A stretch of DNA of 64,000 nucleotides from an uncultured Bacilli bacterium (GTDB taxonomy: Bacteria; Bacillota_I; Bacilli_A; RF39; UBA660), in NCBI GenBank assembly GCA_910584255.1, contig CAJTXV010000006.1, positions 1 to 64,000 of the forward strand, read 5' to 3'. This document shows, in pieces, positions 1 through 9,544 of the stretch. Each line of letters starts with the position of its first letter. The first letter of the stretch is position 1. Under the pieces are notes generated by a model that was not told where the DNA came from, did not search any database, and worked only from the letters and a program-made list of their open reading frames with translations. The translations under genes and the position numbers were made by a program.

Positions 1-81
1 ATCCTCTATTTAATAACTATTTATAAACTGTCCAATTTTTGGGGTTCAGTTCAATTTTAAAATGCACTATTTTTTATTGTT

Positions 82-981
82 TTATTTTTCTAAATAAATA
101 TTAATAATCTGAATCGCATCACTTAAATTTAATTTCCCATCTTCATTCATATCTCCTGTTGCATAGGAATATTCTGTGGGTGCTTTTCTTTGGATATAAA
201 AGTAAATTACTTCCATTGCATCTGCTAAAGTGATTTTCCCATTACGGTCTACGTCCCCTTTTAGATAATTGGAGATAGTCACTTCACATTCTACTCGATA
301 TCCATTATTCGTTTGATAAACTATTTTTGTTTTTCCAGGAGAAACTCCAGTCACATTTCCATTATTATCTACTGTTGCAATATTTGGATTTAGCGAAGTC
401 CAAGACCCTGTTACTGTATCTTCCAAGTTATAACTAGCCGTTAACTTTTTAGATTTTCCTGTTAGAACAAAAATACTTGTTTGATCAATAGTTAATGGTG
501 CTGGTCGTTCGGTAATGGTTAGTACTTCTCTACATCCTGTAATATGGACAGGATTTGCCAAAGAATCAGGTTGTCGATTATCAGGGTAATCTAATATGGC
601 ATCCCCCAATGCTTTAGCTCGAAAAGTAAATTTAATAATATCATGATTGCCGTTAATATAATTATAATTTGTGGCAGTACCTGCCATTTTAGGTTCTACA
701 AACCGTATCGAAAATGGTGCTAAAGATTTATATTCTATAAATTCTAATTTATCTTTATCATAATAAAAGTCTCCTGCAAAAGCTGCTAAACCATCATCAT
801 TGGTTGTACCAGAAATATCTCTCACATATAAAATTATATCAAATCTTTCATTTAGGTATGGTTTTCCTTCTATTCTTATTCCAGTAGATGCCTTGCCATC
901 AGCCTTTACTAGTAAAGGACAAAAAAAGAAGAAAAAAGATAGGATAATAATACTAAATACTTTCCTATAATTTTTCTTCAT
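82..981 (-). CDS. Secreted cohesin-like / BIG2 / dockerin protein
   Basis: A 299-residue exported protein. A basic N-terminus and long hydrophobic stretch form a signal peptide. Next come a cohesin-like beta domain (about residues 30-150), a BIG2 bacterial Ig-like domain (about 160-240, with the TVDNNGNVTGVSPG signature) and a C-terminal type-I dockerin. Both dockerin calcium loops are intact: DVDRNGKITLAD and DMNEDGKLNLSD keep acidic or Asn residues at loop positions 1, 3, 5 and 12. The start is the ATG at 981, preceded by GGAGG; the longer frame would start at TTG. The SD site lies at the end of the upstream gene, five bases away, so the two are probably co-translated. Dockerins bind cohesins; a protein carrying both folds could link to itself or to its neighbours. 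Confident on domains, inferential on role. Confidence 0.85.
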   Translation of the reverse strand: MKKNYRKVFSIIILSFFFFFCPLLVKADGKASTGIRIEGKPYLNERFDIILYVRDISGTTNDDGLAAFAGDFYYDKDKLEFIEYKSLAPFSIRFVEPKMAGTATNYNYINGNHDIIKFTFRAKALGDAILDYPDNRQPDSLANPVHITGCREVLTITERPAPLTIDQTSIFVLTGKSKKLTASYNLEDTVTGSWTSLNPNIATVDNNGNVTGVSPGKTKIVYQTNNGYRVECEVTISNYLKGDVDRNGKITLADAMEVIYFYIQRKAPTEYSYATGDMNEDGKLNLSDAIQIINIYLEK

Positions 982-986
982 AATGT

Positions 987-3212
987 TTACCTCCAATTGT
1001 CAGTATCTCTTTTTCTTCTTAATTCTTCTTCTTTTTTTCTAAGTTCTTTTTTCTTTTGATTTAATGCATCTTGTTCTAATAACATTTTCAATTTTGCGGG
1101 ATCTTTTGTCTTCGTTGCTTCATTAATTGCATCAATTAATTCCTTTTTAGTTACTGTTTCATCATATGGATCATAAGGAACTCTATCTTCTACATCCTCA
1201 TAAGTTGCCTCAATTGCAGGGAGTGTTCTTGTAGCCTCAATTGCATCACTACCAGTAGTAACTGTACTATCTTGATTCATATTTCCATGAACAATATCAT
1301 CATCTGAAGTATTCTTAGAACTGAAATTAAATTCAGGTTTTACTTCAATAATTGGTGTTACTGGTGCAGGTTGAGTTGGTTCCTCTTTTATTCCTTCCTT
1401 CTCATCATCTTTTCTTCTCTTCCATAATAGGAATAATAGTAAGAATAATAGTAATCCGATAATACCAGAAATAATTCCAAATTGTAGAGGAGATAGACCT
1501 AAAATTGTGTTTTTCTTAGCTTCTTTTTCTACATTAATTGTATAATATTTTGTAAATCCATTCTTATCAGTTACTTTCACTAAAACAGTATTTTTACCCT
1601 CTTTTAGATTATCATTACCAATAATTTCATATTTAGAATCTGGATCTTTAGTAACTGCTTTAATATCCAATTTATCTGTTTTTCCATCTACTTTTAAATC
1701 ATACTCTAATGTATTTGAATCAAAGCTTGGACTTAATGTTCCATTGGTTACCGTTAATTCTTTTAAGTCTGTTTTTCCATTTTGAGTACTACGAGTAACA
1801 TTCAAAGTATAAACACGGACTGTTCCATCTTCTGCTGTTACTTCAACTTCGACAGTATTCATTTCTCCAACTAGGAAATTACTGTTTCCATTGACTTTTA
1901 CTTTTGCATTTGAATTATTTGTAACATAAGTTAAATCAAGTTTATCTACTTCATAAGGTACTGTTACAGAATAATTGGAGGTATTTTTATTAAATTTTGG
2001 ACTAATTTCATGTGATGAATTAATAATTAAATCTTTTAAGTAATTGTCTGATGATTTAGGTTTAGGTGTAGATGTATTATTTGTTTTAGCTGCCTCCCTA
2101 GTTACATTGACAGTATATGTATTTACGTTACCATTTTCTGCAGTTACTTTGATTGTAACAACATTCACTCCTACTTTCCAGTTTCCATTACCAGAAACTT
2201 CAACACTTGATTTTCCACTATTAGGAACTGCATTTACATCTAAACCTGTAATATTATTTTTAACAGTGATAGAATACGTATTTACATTACTCTTAAATGT
2301 AGGTTTTAATGTATAGCCACTAACATTTAAGCTTTTTAATGTTGCATCTCCATCTTTTGCTGGTTCATTTTGTTTTTCTTTTTCAATATTAATTGTATAT
2401 GTTTTTTTCGTTCCATCTTCTGCGGTTACTATAACTGTAGTTGTTGTATTATCACCAGTTAAATTAACATTCCCAAGTCCTGCGACGGTTGCCTTTCCAT
2501 GATTTGCACTACCCTCTATTCTTACATTGGTAGCACTACTTGGTACTTTAATTGTGTAATGATCTGTATTTGGTGAGAAACTTGGACTTAAATTATATCC
2601 ACTCACTCCTAAACTCTTTAATGTTGCGTCATTACTCTTTTGTGCAGGTGGCGTTGGTGTACTTGGATTCGTTGGTGATGGCGTCGGTGTACTTGGATTT
2701 GTTGGGGTTGGTGTACTCTTTTTTGGAACAATTTTAATTTTAAGCGGTACCAAATTGGCTGGAAATTTGTTATCCATATCTGATATTCTCAGATCATTCA
2801 TTGTAAGTTCTGTTTCACCCTCTTTTAGTGCTTTGAACTTAAAACTCATTACTTTCGTTGGTCCACTACCTGTAATTCCATTCGTCATATCATTATCAAC
2901 ACCGCCAATTTTATAATTATTTTTGGTATTGATTGAAACTGGATATGGTGCTCCATCTGATGAGGCAGACACATATTCTAAATAATCTTTATCAAAGACT
3001 ACATATCCTCCAATACTTACGACACCACCCACTGTATCAATTACATTCGAAACATTTAAATTAAATGTTACCTCTGTGCCAACCTCTACTTCTGTTTTTC
3101 CACTAAATCCAACAGTCGCTGCTGCTGCTGCATTTACTGGAATTGCAAAACTAAACGTTGACCAAATGAGTGCAAAAATAATTAATAAATTTAAACTCTT
3201 ATTCTTTTTCAT
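987..3212 (-). CDS. Membrane-anchored cohesin-like protein with four cadherin-like repeats
   Basis: A 741-residue surface protein with a signal peptide (residues 1-29), a cohesin-like domain (about 30-165), a Thr/Pro-rich linker of repeated TPTP and NPS units, and four cadherin-like beta-sandwich repeats (Pfam PF12733 type: DATLKSL.. start, YTINI/YTVNV end) over about 195-570. A transmembrane helix (IISGIIGLLLFLLLFLL) follows, with an RRK stop-transfer and a charged cytoplasmic tail of about 140 residues ending in a Lys/Glu/Arg-rich helix. There is no LPXTG motif; anchoring is by the membrane helix. AGGAGG precedes the ATG. It would display its cohesin-like domain outside the cell and is a plausible anchor for the dockerin-bearing neighbours. 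Confidence 0.85.
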   Translation of the reverse strand: MKKNKSLNLLIIFALIWSTFSFAIPVNAAAAATVGFSGKTEVEVGTEVTFNLNVSNVIDTVGGVVSIGGYVVFDKDYLEYVSASSDGAPYPVSINTKNNYKIGGVDNDMTNGITGSGPTKVMSFKFKALKEGETELTMNDLRISDMDNKFPANLVPLKIKIVPKKSTPTPTNPSTPTPSPTNPSTPTPPAQKSNDATLKSLGVSGYNLSPSFSPNTDHYTIKVPSSATNVRIEGSANHGKATVAGLGNVNLTGDNTTTTVIVTAEDGTKKTYTINIEKEKQNEPAKDGDATLKSLNVSGYTLKPTFKSNVNTYSITVKNNITGLDVNAVPNSGKSSVEVSGNGNWKVGVNVVTIKVTAENGNVNTYTVNVTREAAKTNNTSTPKPKSSDNYLKDLIINSSHEISPKFNKNTSNYSVTVPYEVDKLDLTYVTNNSNAKVKVNGNSNFLVGEMNTVEVEVTAEDGTVRVYTLNVTRSTQNGKTDLKELTVTNGTLSPSFDSNTLEYDLKVDGKTDKLDIKAVTKDPDSKYEIIGNDNLKEGKNTVLVKVTDKNGFTKYYTINVEKEAKKNTILGLSPLQFGIISGIIGLLLFLLLFLLWKRRKDDEKEGIKEEPTQPAPVTPIIEVKPEFNFSSKNTSDDDIVHGNMNQDSTVTTGSDAIEATRTLPAIEATYEDVEDRVPYDPYDETVTKKELIDAINEATKTKDPAKLKMLLEQDALNQKKKELRKKEEELRRKRDTDNWR

Positions 3213-3515
3213 ACTTCCTCCTACTGGTTTTTAAATTTATAGTAGGTAATAAATTCATATCACTACTAACCCTTTATTCACTTTTTATTAACATGTAATA
3301 TCAACTGAAATACTAATACAATAATGATTTCTTCCTCTATAATCCCTCCTATTATATATATTAGCATACTCTAAATGTAATTAAAAGTGTTTTCTATATC
3401 ATTTTACCTTTTTATTAGATTTTAATATATTTATAGCGCTATCTATTATAAAATTTTAATAATAGTAGCGCTAATGACATATTATCTAATTATTCATTTG
3501 TATTTGCATTTATTT
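3213..3515. other. Intergenic region with one long hairpin
   Basis: This 303-bp AT-rich gap between two surface-protein genes holds no convincing reading frame. Its only clear structure is the interrupted palindrome at 3434-3473. It must contain the promoter of the gene at 987-3212, but no clean -35/-10 pair stood out. Confidence 0.5.
3434..3473. repeat. 40-bp imperfect hairpin
   Basis: Two TAGCGCTA octamers (each self-complementary) flank CTATTAT ... ATAATAG, so the whole can fold into a stem of 8 plus 7 base pairs with a bulge and an A/T-rich loop. It lies downstream of the 14-repeat dockerin protein. It may act as a terminator, but it lacks a T-run on either strand. Confidence 0.5.
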
Positions 3516-6500
3516 TTAGTATAAAAGAGAATTTCCTAAGTAATGATTGATTACTTTTACTGAATCAAACATATCAATATCTCCGTCACTATTTACATCT
3601 GCAGCTTCTTGATAAGCTCCACTCAGTTCTTTAAATCCTAAATAATGGTTAATTATTTTTACTGAATCAAACATATCAATATCTCCATCTCCAGAAGGGT
3701 CTCCCTTGATTACAATATATTTACGATCTTTTTCCTCTCCATCAATCATTAATTTTACAATCATTCCTGTTGCAACGGGATCAGTATCCGCAACTTGACT
3801 AGTTTCATCTGCTGTCCATATTTCTAGATATTCATTGGGATTATCTAATTGATCTTTCATTTCACTACCAGTTGTATATAATTTTACTGTTTTAATGAAA
3901 TCATTTTCAATTGTATGTCCAAAAGTTACTGATGTAATCTTATCTGCAATGTCATTTTCTCTATTGATTGTTACTTTATATGTTTTTTCTGTTCCATCTT
4001 GTGCAGTTACTAAAATTGTTACTATGGTTTCTCCACTAGCAAGTGGTGAAAGACTTAATATGTATGGTGAAGTAACTGTTGTTCCATTTACTTGTAATGT
4101 AGCTGTAGAATCTTCTGTTGTAGCAGTAATATCCATACTTGTAACTGTACGATCTACGTCTACTGTGTATTCTAATTTTGTTTTTTCAAATGTTGGATCT
4201 AATGTTCCATTGTTTACTGTAAGACTACTTAGGAATGCATTATCTGACTTTACTACTGTATAGTTAATTGTATATGTCTTATTTGTCGTTCCATCTGCTG
4301 CCGTTACTTTTACTTTTACTGAATTTGCACCAAGTGTATTTGGAATTGAAATAATATTGCTTGTTTGAGAAGTACCAGTTGTATCAATATACTCTACTTG
4401 AGAAGTAAGATTTGTTGGTGTTGCGTTGATTTCTAATTGAGTCGTTCCATAAATTACATTTCCAATATTATAAGTTTCATCTGCTGGTACAAAGTTTGGT
4501 GATAATGTATGGTCTGTTACACTTAGACTTGCTAGTGTTGCATCATTACTCTTTGCTTCTTCAATTGTAAATGTATATGTTTTGGTAGTTACCCCATCCT
4601 CTGCACGAGTTGTAATTTGAACTGGACTATCTGCTAGAGTATAAGTACCTTCTCCATATACGTCTGTAGTTGATACATTAGGTGTTGCAGCGATAGTGAA
4701 ACTTGTTGTTCCAATTGGAAGCGTAATCTTATAATTTTCATTAGCTGGTACAAAGTTTGGTGATAAAGATCCACCTGTAACAGTTACACCAGATAATGTT
4801 GCATCCGTTGATTTTGGACGAATTACTTTAATCGTATAAGTTTTTTGTGTATGTCCATCTTCTGCAGTTACATTGATTTCATAGAAATTATCAGTCGTTG
4901 TAGATAAAGTTAAAGCTGCATCTTTTACTACTGCTGCATTTCTATCTACTGGGATTGCTGTAATTTCATTTGGTGATAAAGTTTTTTTAGTCTCATCTAC
5001 TGTAATTTCATAATCAAATGTATCTCTATCAAAAGTTGTATTTAAAGTTTGTCCACTGATTACTAAAGAGCTTAATCTTGCTTCGTCATTTTTTTCTCTT
5101 GTAATCTTAATGATATAAGTCTTTGTATCTCCATTTTGTGCTTTTACTGTTACTTCAAATGTATTTAACCCTGTTTGTAATGCTTTATTTCCTGTACCAG
5201 TAACAGTTGCATCTGTATCAGATTTTGTAGCACCAATTTGAATACTTGTTTTTGAATTATGAACATTCGTTAATGTATATTCTAACGTATCTTTATTAAA
5301 TCCAGGAACGGTTGTTCCATCTACTGTTAAATCTGTTAAATCATTATCTGTTTTTTGTGCTCTTACTACTTTAATTGTATAGTCATTGAAAGCACCTGAT
5401 TCACTTTTAACACGAATTGTAACTGTGTTATCTCCTACATTTAATGAATGATTTCCTGTACCACTAATAATTTCAGCACGAATATCTGTTAAGGTAGCAG
5501 CTACATCAATAGATGCAATGTTTCCTGGAACATTTACAGTATAAGAATTAGTTCCTGGTGCAAAAGTTTGATTCCAAGTTCCTACATCAGTTCCATCTGA
5601 AGTAATTGAAATGCTATCTAACGTATTTATAGTAGATTTTTCTCTTTCTACGACTAATGTATAATCTTTGGTAGTTGTTCCATCTTCTGCTGTTACTGTT
5701 AAAGTAATATTTTTTGTACTTTCAGTAGCTCCCATTGTATGAGTAGTTCCATCTACTGGTGAAATTGTAGAAGTTGCTAGAATTTCAGTCGTTAAAGTGA
5801 AGTCAGTTGTATTAGCGGGTACTGTAATTTTACAAGTGTCACCACTCATAATACAACTTCTACTGCTATCTGCTCCAATATTTAAAGTTACTTTAGAAAG
5901 TGTTGTTGAAGTAGATGCTTCTCTTGTAACTAATACAGTATAAGTTTTTGAATCTCCTGATTCGCTTTCTACAGTAAATTGATAAGTGTTTACTCCTGTT
6001 GTTGATAAAGAAATTGAATTTCCTTTGGTAACGGTTGCTCCATCCCCTACTGTAACAACTACATCACTTGGATCTAATGTCGTTTGTCCATTTGGAAGAG
6101 TTACTTCGTAATTACCCTCACTATTTAATGTAGGTGTTTTTCCTGCAATTGTTAATCCATGCACAGTGTTATCACTGTTTTTGTCACGTTCAATGTTGAT
6201 TATATATTCGTTAAAGTCAACCCCATTTTGAGCAGTAACTTTGACAACAATCTGATTAGGTCCAGTTGATAAGTTTACTGTTCCATCTCCAGTTACTGTT
6301 GAATTTGTATCTGTTTTGGCAGCTCCAACTGTAACTGATGTTTGATTGTAAGGAACACTTCCTGAAACTGTATAGGTGAATGTATTTTTGTTAAATCCAG
6401 TAACGGTTGTTCCCTCAATAGTTAAATCATCTAATGTTGCAACATTTGATTTTTCACGAGTTACCGTAATTGTATAAGCTTGTTCATCTCCATTTTCTGC

Positions 6501-8579
6501 TTTTACTGTGATGGTAACTGTATTCGTTCCAAATTGTAAGTTTGTATTTCCAGTAATTGATTTAATTGTTGCTCTTGGTGCATCTTCTGCGACTGCGTTT
6601 ACTGTAACGCTATCAACATTTGAAGCTACTGTTGCTGTATAACCGAAAGTTGTTTTTACAAATGGTTCGTTTAAAGATGCTTCATCCATTGATAAACTTG
6701 ATAAGAATTTGTTATTAGATTTACTACGAGCAAATGTAATTGGATAAACTTGAATTGTACCATCTTCAGCAGTTACAATTACCGATGCGGATGTTACTGT
6801 ATTTCCGAAATTTGCAGTTGCTGAATTTAATTGTGGAGTTCCCGTTGCAGTAGGATTACTTGTAGTATCTACAATTGCTACTTGTGCTTTATCAGTATCT
6901 GCTACCGTGGCAGTTACAGTCACTTGTATAACTGTTGCATCATAACTATAAGTATATCCTGTAGTATTGGTATTTGAAAAACTAGGTGACATTGTTCCTT
7001 GTGGAGTACTTGTAATTGAAAGACTTGCAAGTTTTACGTCATTTGATAATCTTTTTACTTTGATTGTATAGGTATCTTCTGTTCCATCTTGTGCTTTTAC
7101 TACAACATTGAAAGTATTATCTCCAACATTTAAGTTAACGCTTCCAGTACCACTTTTAATTGTTGCTTTTCCAGTATCTTCAACAGTTGCTCCAATTGTC
7201 ATAGTAGTTTTTGAATTAGATACATCAGGAAGTGTATATGTTTTAGTTGTTTTTATAAATCCAGGAACAGTAGTTCCATCGACTGTTAAATCACTTAAGA
7301 ATTTATTGCTAGAGGCTGCTTCTCTTGTAATTTCAATTGTATAGTCTTGATCTGTACAACTATTTCCTGGTACACTTCTATACTCTGTTTTACAGTTTTC
7401 TGCTTCTACTTTTACTATTTTTGTATTTTTAGTAGTTCCTGTATCGGTTAAATTCCATGCACCTGTACCACTTTTTACAGTTGCATTAGTGTGAGTAGCT
7501 GTTGCTGAAACTGTAGTACTTGTTGTTGTATAAGGTACAGTTGCAGTATAAGTATATTTTCCTGCTTGTAAGGATCCAATTGAAATTGAATTTGTTAAGG
7601 TTAGACTAGTTAGAGTTGCATCATTTGATAAACGATATACATTTACTGTATAAGTTTCTGTATCCCCATTCGCAGCTGTTACAACGATATCAAAATTATT
7701 ATCTCCAACACTCACTGACTTTGTTCCAAGTCCTGCAGGTAAAATAGTCGCTCCGCTATCACTTGCTGTAGCCGCTAAATCAACAGAAGTAATATTATTA
7801 GGTACAACTGCTTTATAAGATGTGTTGGTAGCATCTCCTGGTGTAAATGTTGGATCTAAAGCATAAGTTGTTGATCCATTTGTTACAGTTAAAGTTTTTA
7901 AACTGGCATCATTAGATGTCTCTGCTTCTGGAGAAGTTAATGTCATATTTGATAATGAATAAGGTCTTACTTGATCTCCATTGTCATCAGAAAAATCCGT
8001 ATCTCCTGGTTCATCTCCCAAAGTTAAGGTAATATCTTCATCCGCACTTACATCATCATTTAATTTTAAGAATACATACCCTAACTCTGTATCTTGACTA
8101 ATCGGAGTCATTGTATTCGCGGTATCCTCTATATAATAACTGATATCACCAGGGCCTCTAACATTAAACAAGGTTGCCCAAGTTCCTCTTCTTCCTGATT
8201 TTGGAAATTGATCTTCGTCAAAAAAATCGTCTCCTTCTTGTACAAGTGGTGTCCACTTTGTAGAGTCATAACGAAGGGTTGCATTTAATGCTACTACATT
8301 ATGAGAATCCCCTGGACTATAATTTAGGATTACCATTACAGTAGTTCCAGGTTTTACCGTATCTCCATCTGCAATCGTCTCAGTGAGATTTCCTGCTAAG
8401 TAATCATCCATACAGGCATAATAGATATCCTTACCTGTTTTGTCAGTATAATTTTCTACAGGACATACAACTCCGCTTAAGCTAAGTTTATGCTCTGCTG
8501 CTGCAAATACTTGATTTGGTAAACTTAATGCAAACATTAAAACCATGCTAACTAATAAATATTTTAATTTCTTGTTCAT
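3516..8579 (-). CDS. Giant secreted protein: cohesin-like, 14 cadherin-like repeats, dockerin
   Basis: A 1687-residue exported protein. After the signal peptide (residues 1-26) comes a cohesin-like N-terminal domain (to about 215), then 14 consecutive cadherin-like beta-sandwich repeats of about 90 residues. Most begin SND/KSN-x-LxSL and end TYTIxVxR followed by a charged linker. A spacer of about 70 residues and a type-I dockerin end the protein. Both dockerin loops are canonical and nearly identical (DPSGDGDIDMFD and DVNSDGDIDMFD). Repeats 3 and 10 share long blocks (LTVDGTTVPGF, NSKT, IGAT), implying a segmental duplication. Repeats 2 and 8 and the N-terminal domain each carry a Cys pair that could form a disulfide. 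It is probably a rod-like surface or scaffold protein; the ligand is unknown. Confidence 0.87.
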   Translation of the reverse strand: MNKKLKYLLVSMVLMFALSLPNQVFAAAEHKLSLSGVVCPVENYTDKTGKDIYYACMDDYLAGNLTETIADGDTVKPGTTVMVILNYSPGDSHNVVALNATLRYDSTKWTPLVQEGDDFFDEDQFPKSGRRGTWATLFNVRGPGDISYYIEDTANTMTPISQDTELGYVFLKLNDDVSADEDITLTLGDEPGDTDFSDDNGDQVRPYSLSNMTLTSPEAETSNDASLKTLTVTNGSTTYALDPTFTPGDATNTSYKAVVPNNITSVDLAATASDSGATILPAGLGTKSVSVGDNNFDIVVTAANGDTETYTVNVYRLSNDATLTSLTLTNSISIGSLQAGKYTYTATVPYTTTSTTVSATATHTNATVKSGTGAWNLTDTGTTKNTKIVKVEAENCKTEYRSVPGNSCTDQDYTIEITREAASSNKFLSDLTVDGTTVPGFIKTTKTYTLPDVSNSKTTMTIGATVEDTGKATIKSGTGSVNLNVGDNTFNVVVKAQDGTEDTYTIKVKRLSNDVKLASLSITSTPQGTMSPSFSNTNTTGYTYSYDATVIQVTVTATVADTDKAQVAIVDTTSNPTATGTPQLNSATANFGNTVTSASVIVTAEDGTIQVYPITFARSKSNNKFLSSLSMDEASLNEPFVKTTFGYTATVASNVDSVTVNAVAEDAPRATIKSITGNTNLQFGTNTVTITVKAENGDEQAYTITVTREKSNVATLDDLTIEGTTVTGFNKNTFTYTVSGSVPYNQTSVTVGAAKTDTNSTVTGDGTVNLSTGPNQIVVKVTAQNGVDFNEYIINIERDKNSDNTVHGLTIAGKTPTLNSEGNYEVTLPNGQTTLDPSDVVVTVGDGATVTKGNSISLSTTGVNTYQFTVESESGDSKTYTVLVTREASTSTTLSKVTLNIGADSSRSCIMSGDTCKITVPANTTDFTLTTEILATSTISPVDGTTHTMGATESTKNITLTVTAEDGTTTKDYTLVVEREKSTINTLDSISITSDGTDVGTWNQTFAPGTNSYTVNVPGNIASIDVAATLTDIRAEIISGTGNHSLNVGDNTVTIRVKSESGAFNDYTIKVVRAQKTDNDLTDLTVDGTTVPGFNKDTLEYTLTNVHNSKTSIQIGATKSDTDATVTGTGNKALQTGLNTFEVTVKAQNGDTKTYIIKITREKNDEARLSSLVISGQTLNTTFDRDTFDYEITVDETKKTLSPNEITAIPVDRNAAVVKDAALTLSTTTDNFYEINVTAEDGHTQKTYTIKVIRPKSTDATLSGVTVTGGSLSPNFVPANENYKITLPIGTTSFTIAATPNVSTTDVYGEGTYTLADSPVQITTRAEDGVTTKTYTFTIEEAKSNDATLASLSVTDHTLSPNFVPADETYNIGNVIYGTTQLEINATPTNLTSQVEYIDTTGTSQTSNIISIPNTLGANSVKVKVTAADGTTNKTYTINYTVVKSDNAFLSSLTVNNGTLDPTFEKTKLEYTVDVDRTVTSMDITATTEDSTATLQVNGTTVTSPYILSLSPLASGETIVTILVTAQDGTEKTYKVTINRENDIADKITSVTFGHTIENDFIKTVKLYTTGSEMKDQLDNPNEYLEIWTADETSQVADTDPVATGMIVKLMIDGEEKDRKYIVIKGDPSGDGDIDMFDSVKIINHYLGFKELSGAYQEAADVNSDGDIDMFDSVKVINHYLGNSLLY

Positions 8580-8734
8580 AATAACAACTCCAATCCTTCT
8601 TTTATCTTAATTCGACTATAGCAAACAATTTGACAACTGACTAGATTTTTTATGCAAAACAGATGTAAATAGTTGTCAAAAATTGTAAATTTCTATCCAT
8701 AAGTAATCTTTTTACATTTTTTTGACTGTTATAT

Positions 8735-8756
8735 AAAAAAGAACCTATTAGGTTCT
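8735..8756 (-). terminator. Second tandem rho-independent terminator
   Basis: Eight-base stem AGAACCTA / TAGGTTCT followed, on the minus strand, by a T-run. It lies 8 bases beyond a first terminator, downstream of the small membrane protein gene at 8786-9286. Confidence 0.75.
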
Positions 8757-8763
8757 AGAATTG

Positions 8764-8783
8764 AAAAAAGCACGACGCGTGCC
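8764..8783 (-). terminator. Rho-independent terminator
   Basis: GC-rich stem GCACG / CGTGC followed by six T on the minus strand, immediately after the stop codon of the gene at 8786-9286. With the hairpin at 8735-8756 it forms a tandem pair that should insulate the giant dockerin gene from upstream transcription. Confidence 0.85.
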
Positions 8784-8785
8784 TT

Positions 8786-9286
8786 CTATTGTTTATCTTG
8801 ATTTTCTTTTTTAGCTTCATCTGTTTTTTCTGGTGTCTTTGTTTTCTCTTGCTTCTTTTCACTTTCGAATCCACAAACAAGATTTACTTCAATTTTATAT
8901 GACTCTTTATTATAGGGTGACTGTGGATAAATAATTGCTTGTGTTTTATCCTTATCACAAGATTTATTTGTTTTCTTATTTACAAATTCTTTTAATATTT
9001 CTTCACTGTCTTCGCCTTTGTAACGAGCAAGAGTTCCTAAATCAATTTTAATTCCAATGGTTTCAAACTTCTTTAGAATCGTATTTTTTTCTTCTCCTGA
9101 GTTTTCAACTTGCTTATAATAGAGTTCTTCATAGAATTCTTTCCCCATTGTCTCTATTTTTTTCTTTAATTCTTCCTCTTGGGAAAGTTTTTTACCAAAT
9201 GGGTTTAAAACTACAATCAGAACAACAAGAATTACTACTAAAACACTCACAATTATAATTAATATGTTTTTATTTAATTTTTTCAT
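8786..9286 (-). CDS. Small membrane-anchored protein, unknown
   Basis: A 166-residue protein with one N-terminal transmembrane helix (residues about 8-28) followed by a charged, probably extracellular domain with two Cys (NKSCDKD and LVCGFE) that could pair. The tail is a low-complexity Lys/Glu/Thr/Pro stretch. I do not recognise the family. It sits alone between surface-protein genes and is closed by tandem terminators, so it is its own transcript. An extracytoplasmic role linked to the surface proteins is possible but unsupported. Confidence 0.7.
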   Translation of the reverse strand: MKKLNKNILIIIVSVLVVILVVLIVVLNPFGKKLSQEEELKKKIETMGKEFYEELYYKQVENSGEEKNTILKKFETIGIKIDLGTLARYKGEDSEEILKEFVNKKTNKSCDKDKTQAIIYPQSPYNKESYKIEVNLVCGFESEKKQEKTKTPEKTDEAKKENQDKQ

Positions 9287-9544
9287 AACTACCTACCTAC
9301 CTTATAGTTCGATTATAACACATTCTTTTTTAAAAAGACAAGGCTTTGATTATTTGAGTTTCGGTTTTCTACGAAAAACTTATGTAAAATTATAAAAGTT
9401 TCTGAATTTTTAATAAAATGTTCCAAATTTTATAACAAAAAAGTGAATCTGTGGATAACACATTTTCACCTTTTCTTTTTTACTAAATTTTACTGGAACT
9501 CAAATTTGATTAAAGAAAAAGAAAGATTGTTCAATTTTTCCTTT

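Noticed and set aside
2044..4263. Open frames of 60-120 codons on the plus strand across the repeat-rich surface-protein genes
   Set aside because: They are antisense to long genes with clear domains, lack SD sites and encode hydrophobic low-complexity peptides that arise from the Thr/Val-rich repeats.
3516..7900. Regularly spaced similar DNA segments suggestive of a CRISPR array
   Set aside because: The period is about 270 bp, the segments differ, and they encode the cadherin-like protein repeats. There is no short direct repeat with unique spacers and no cas gene.
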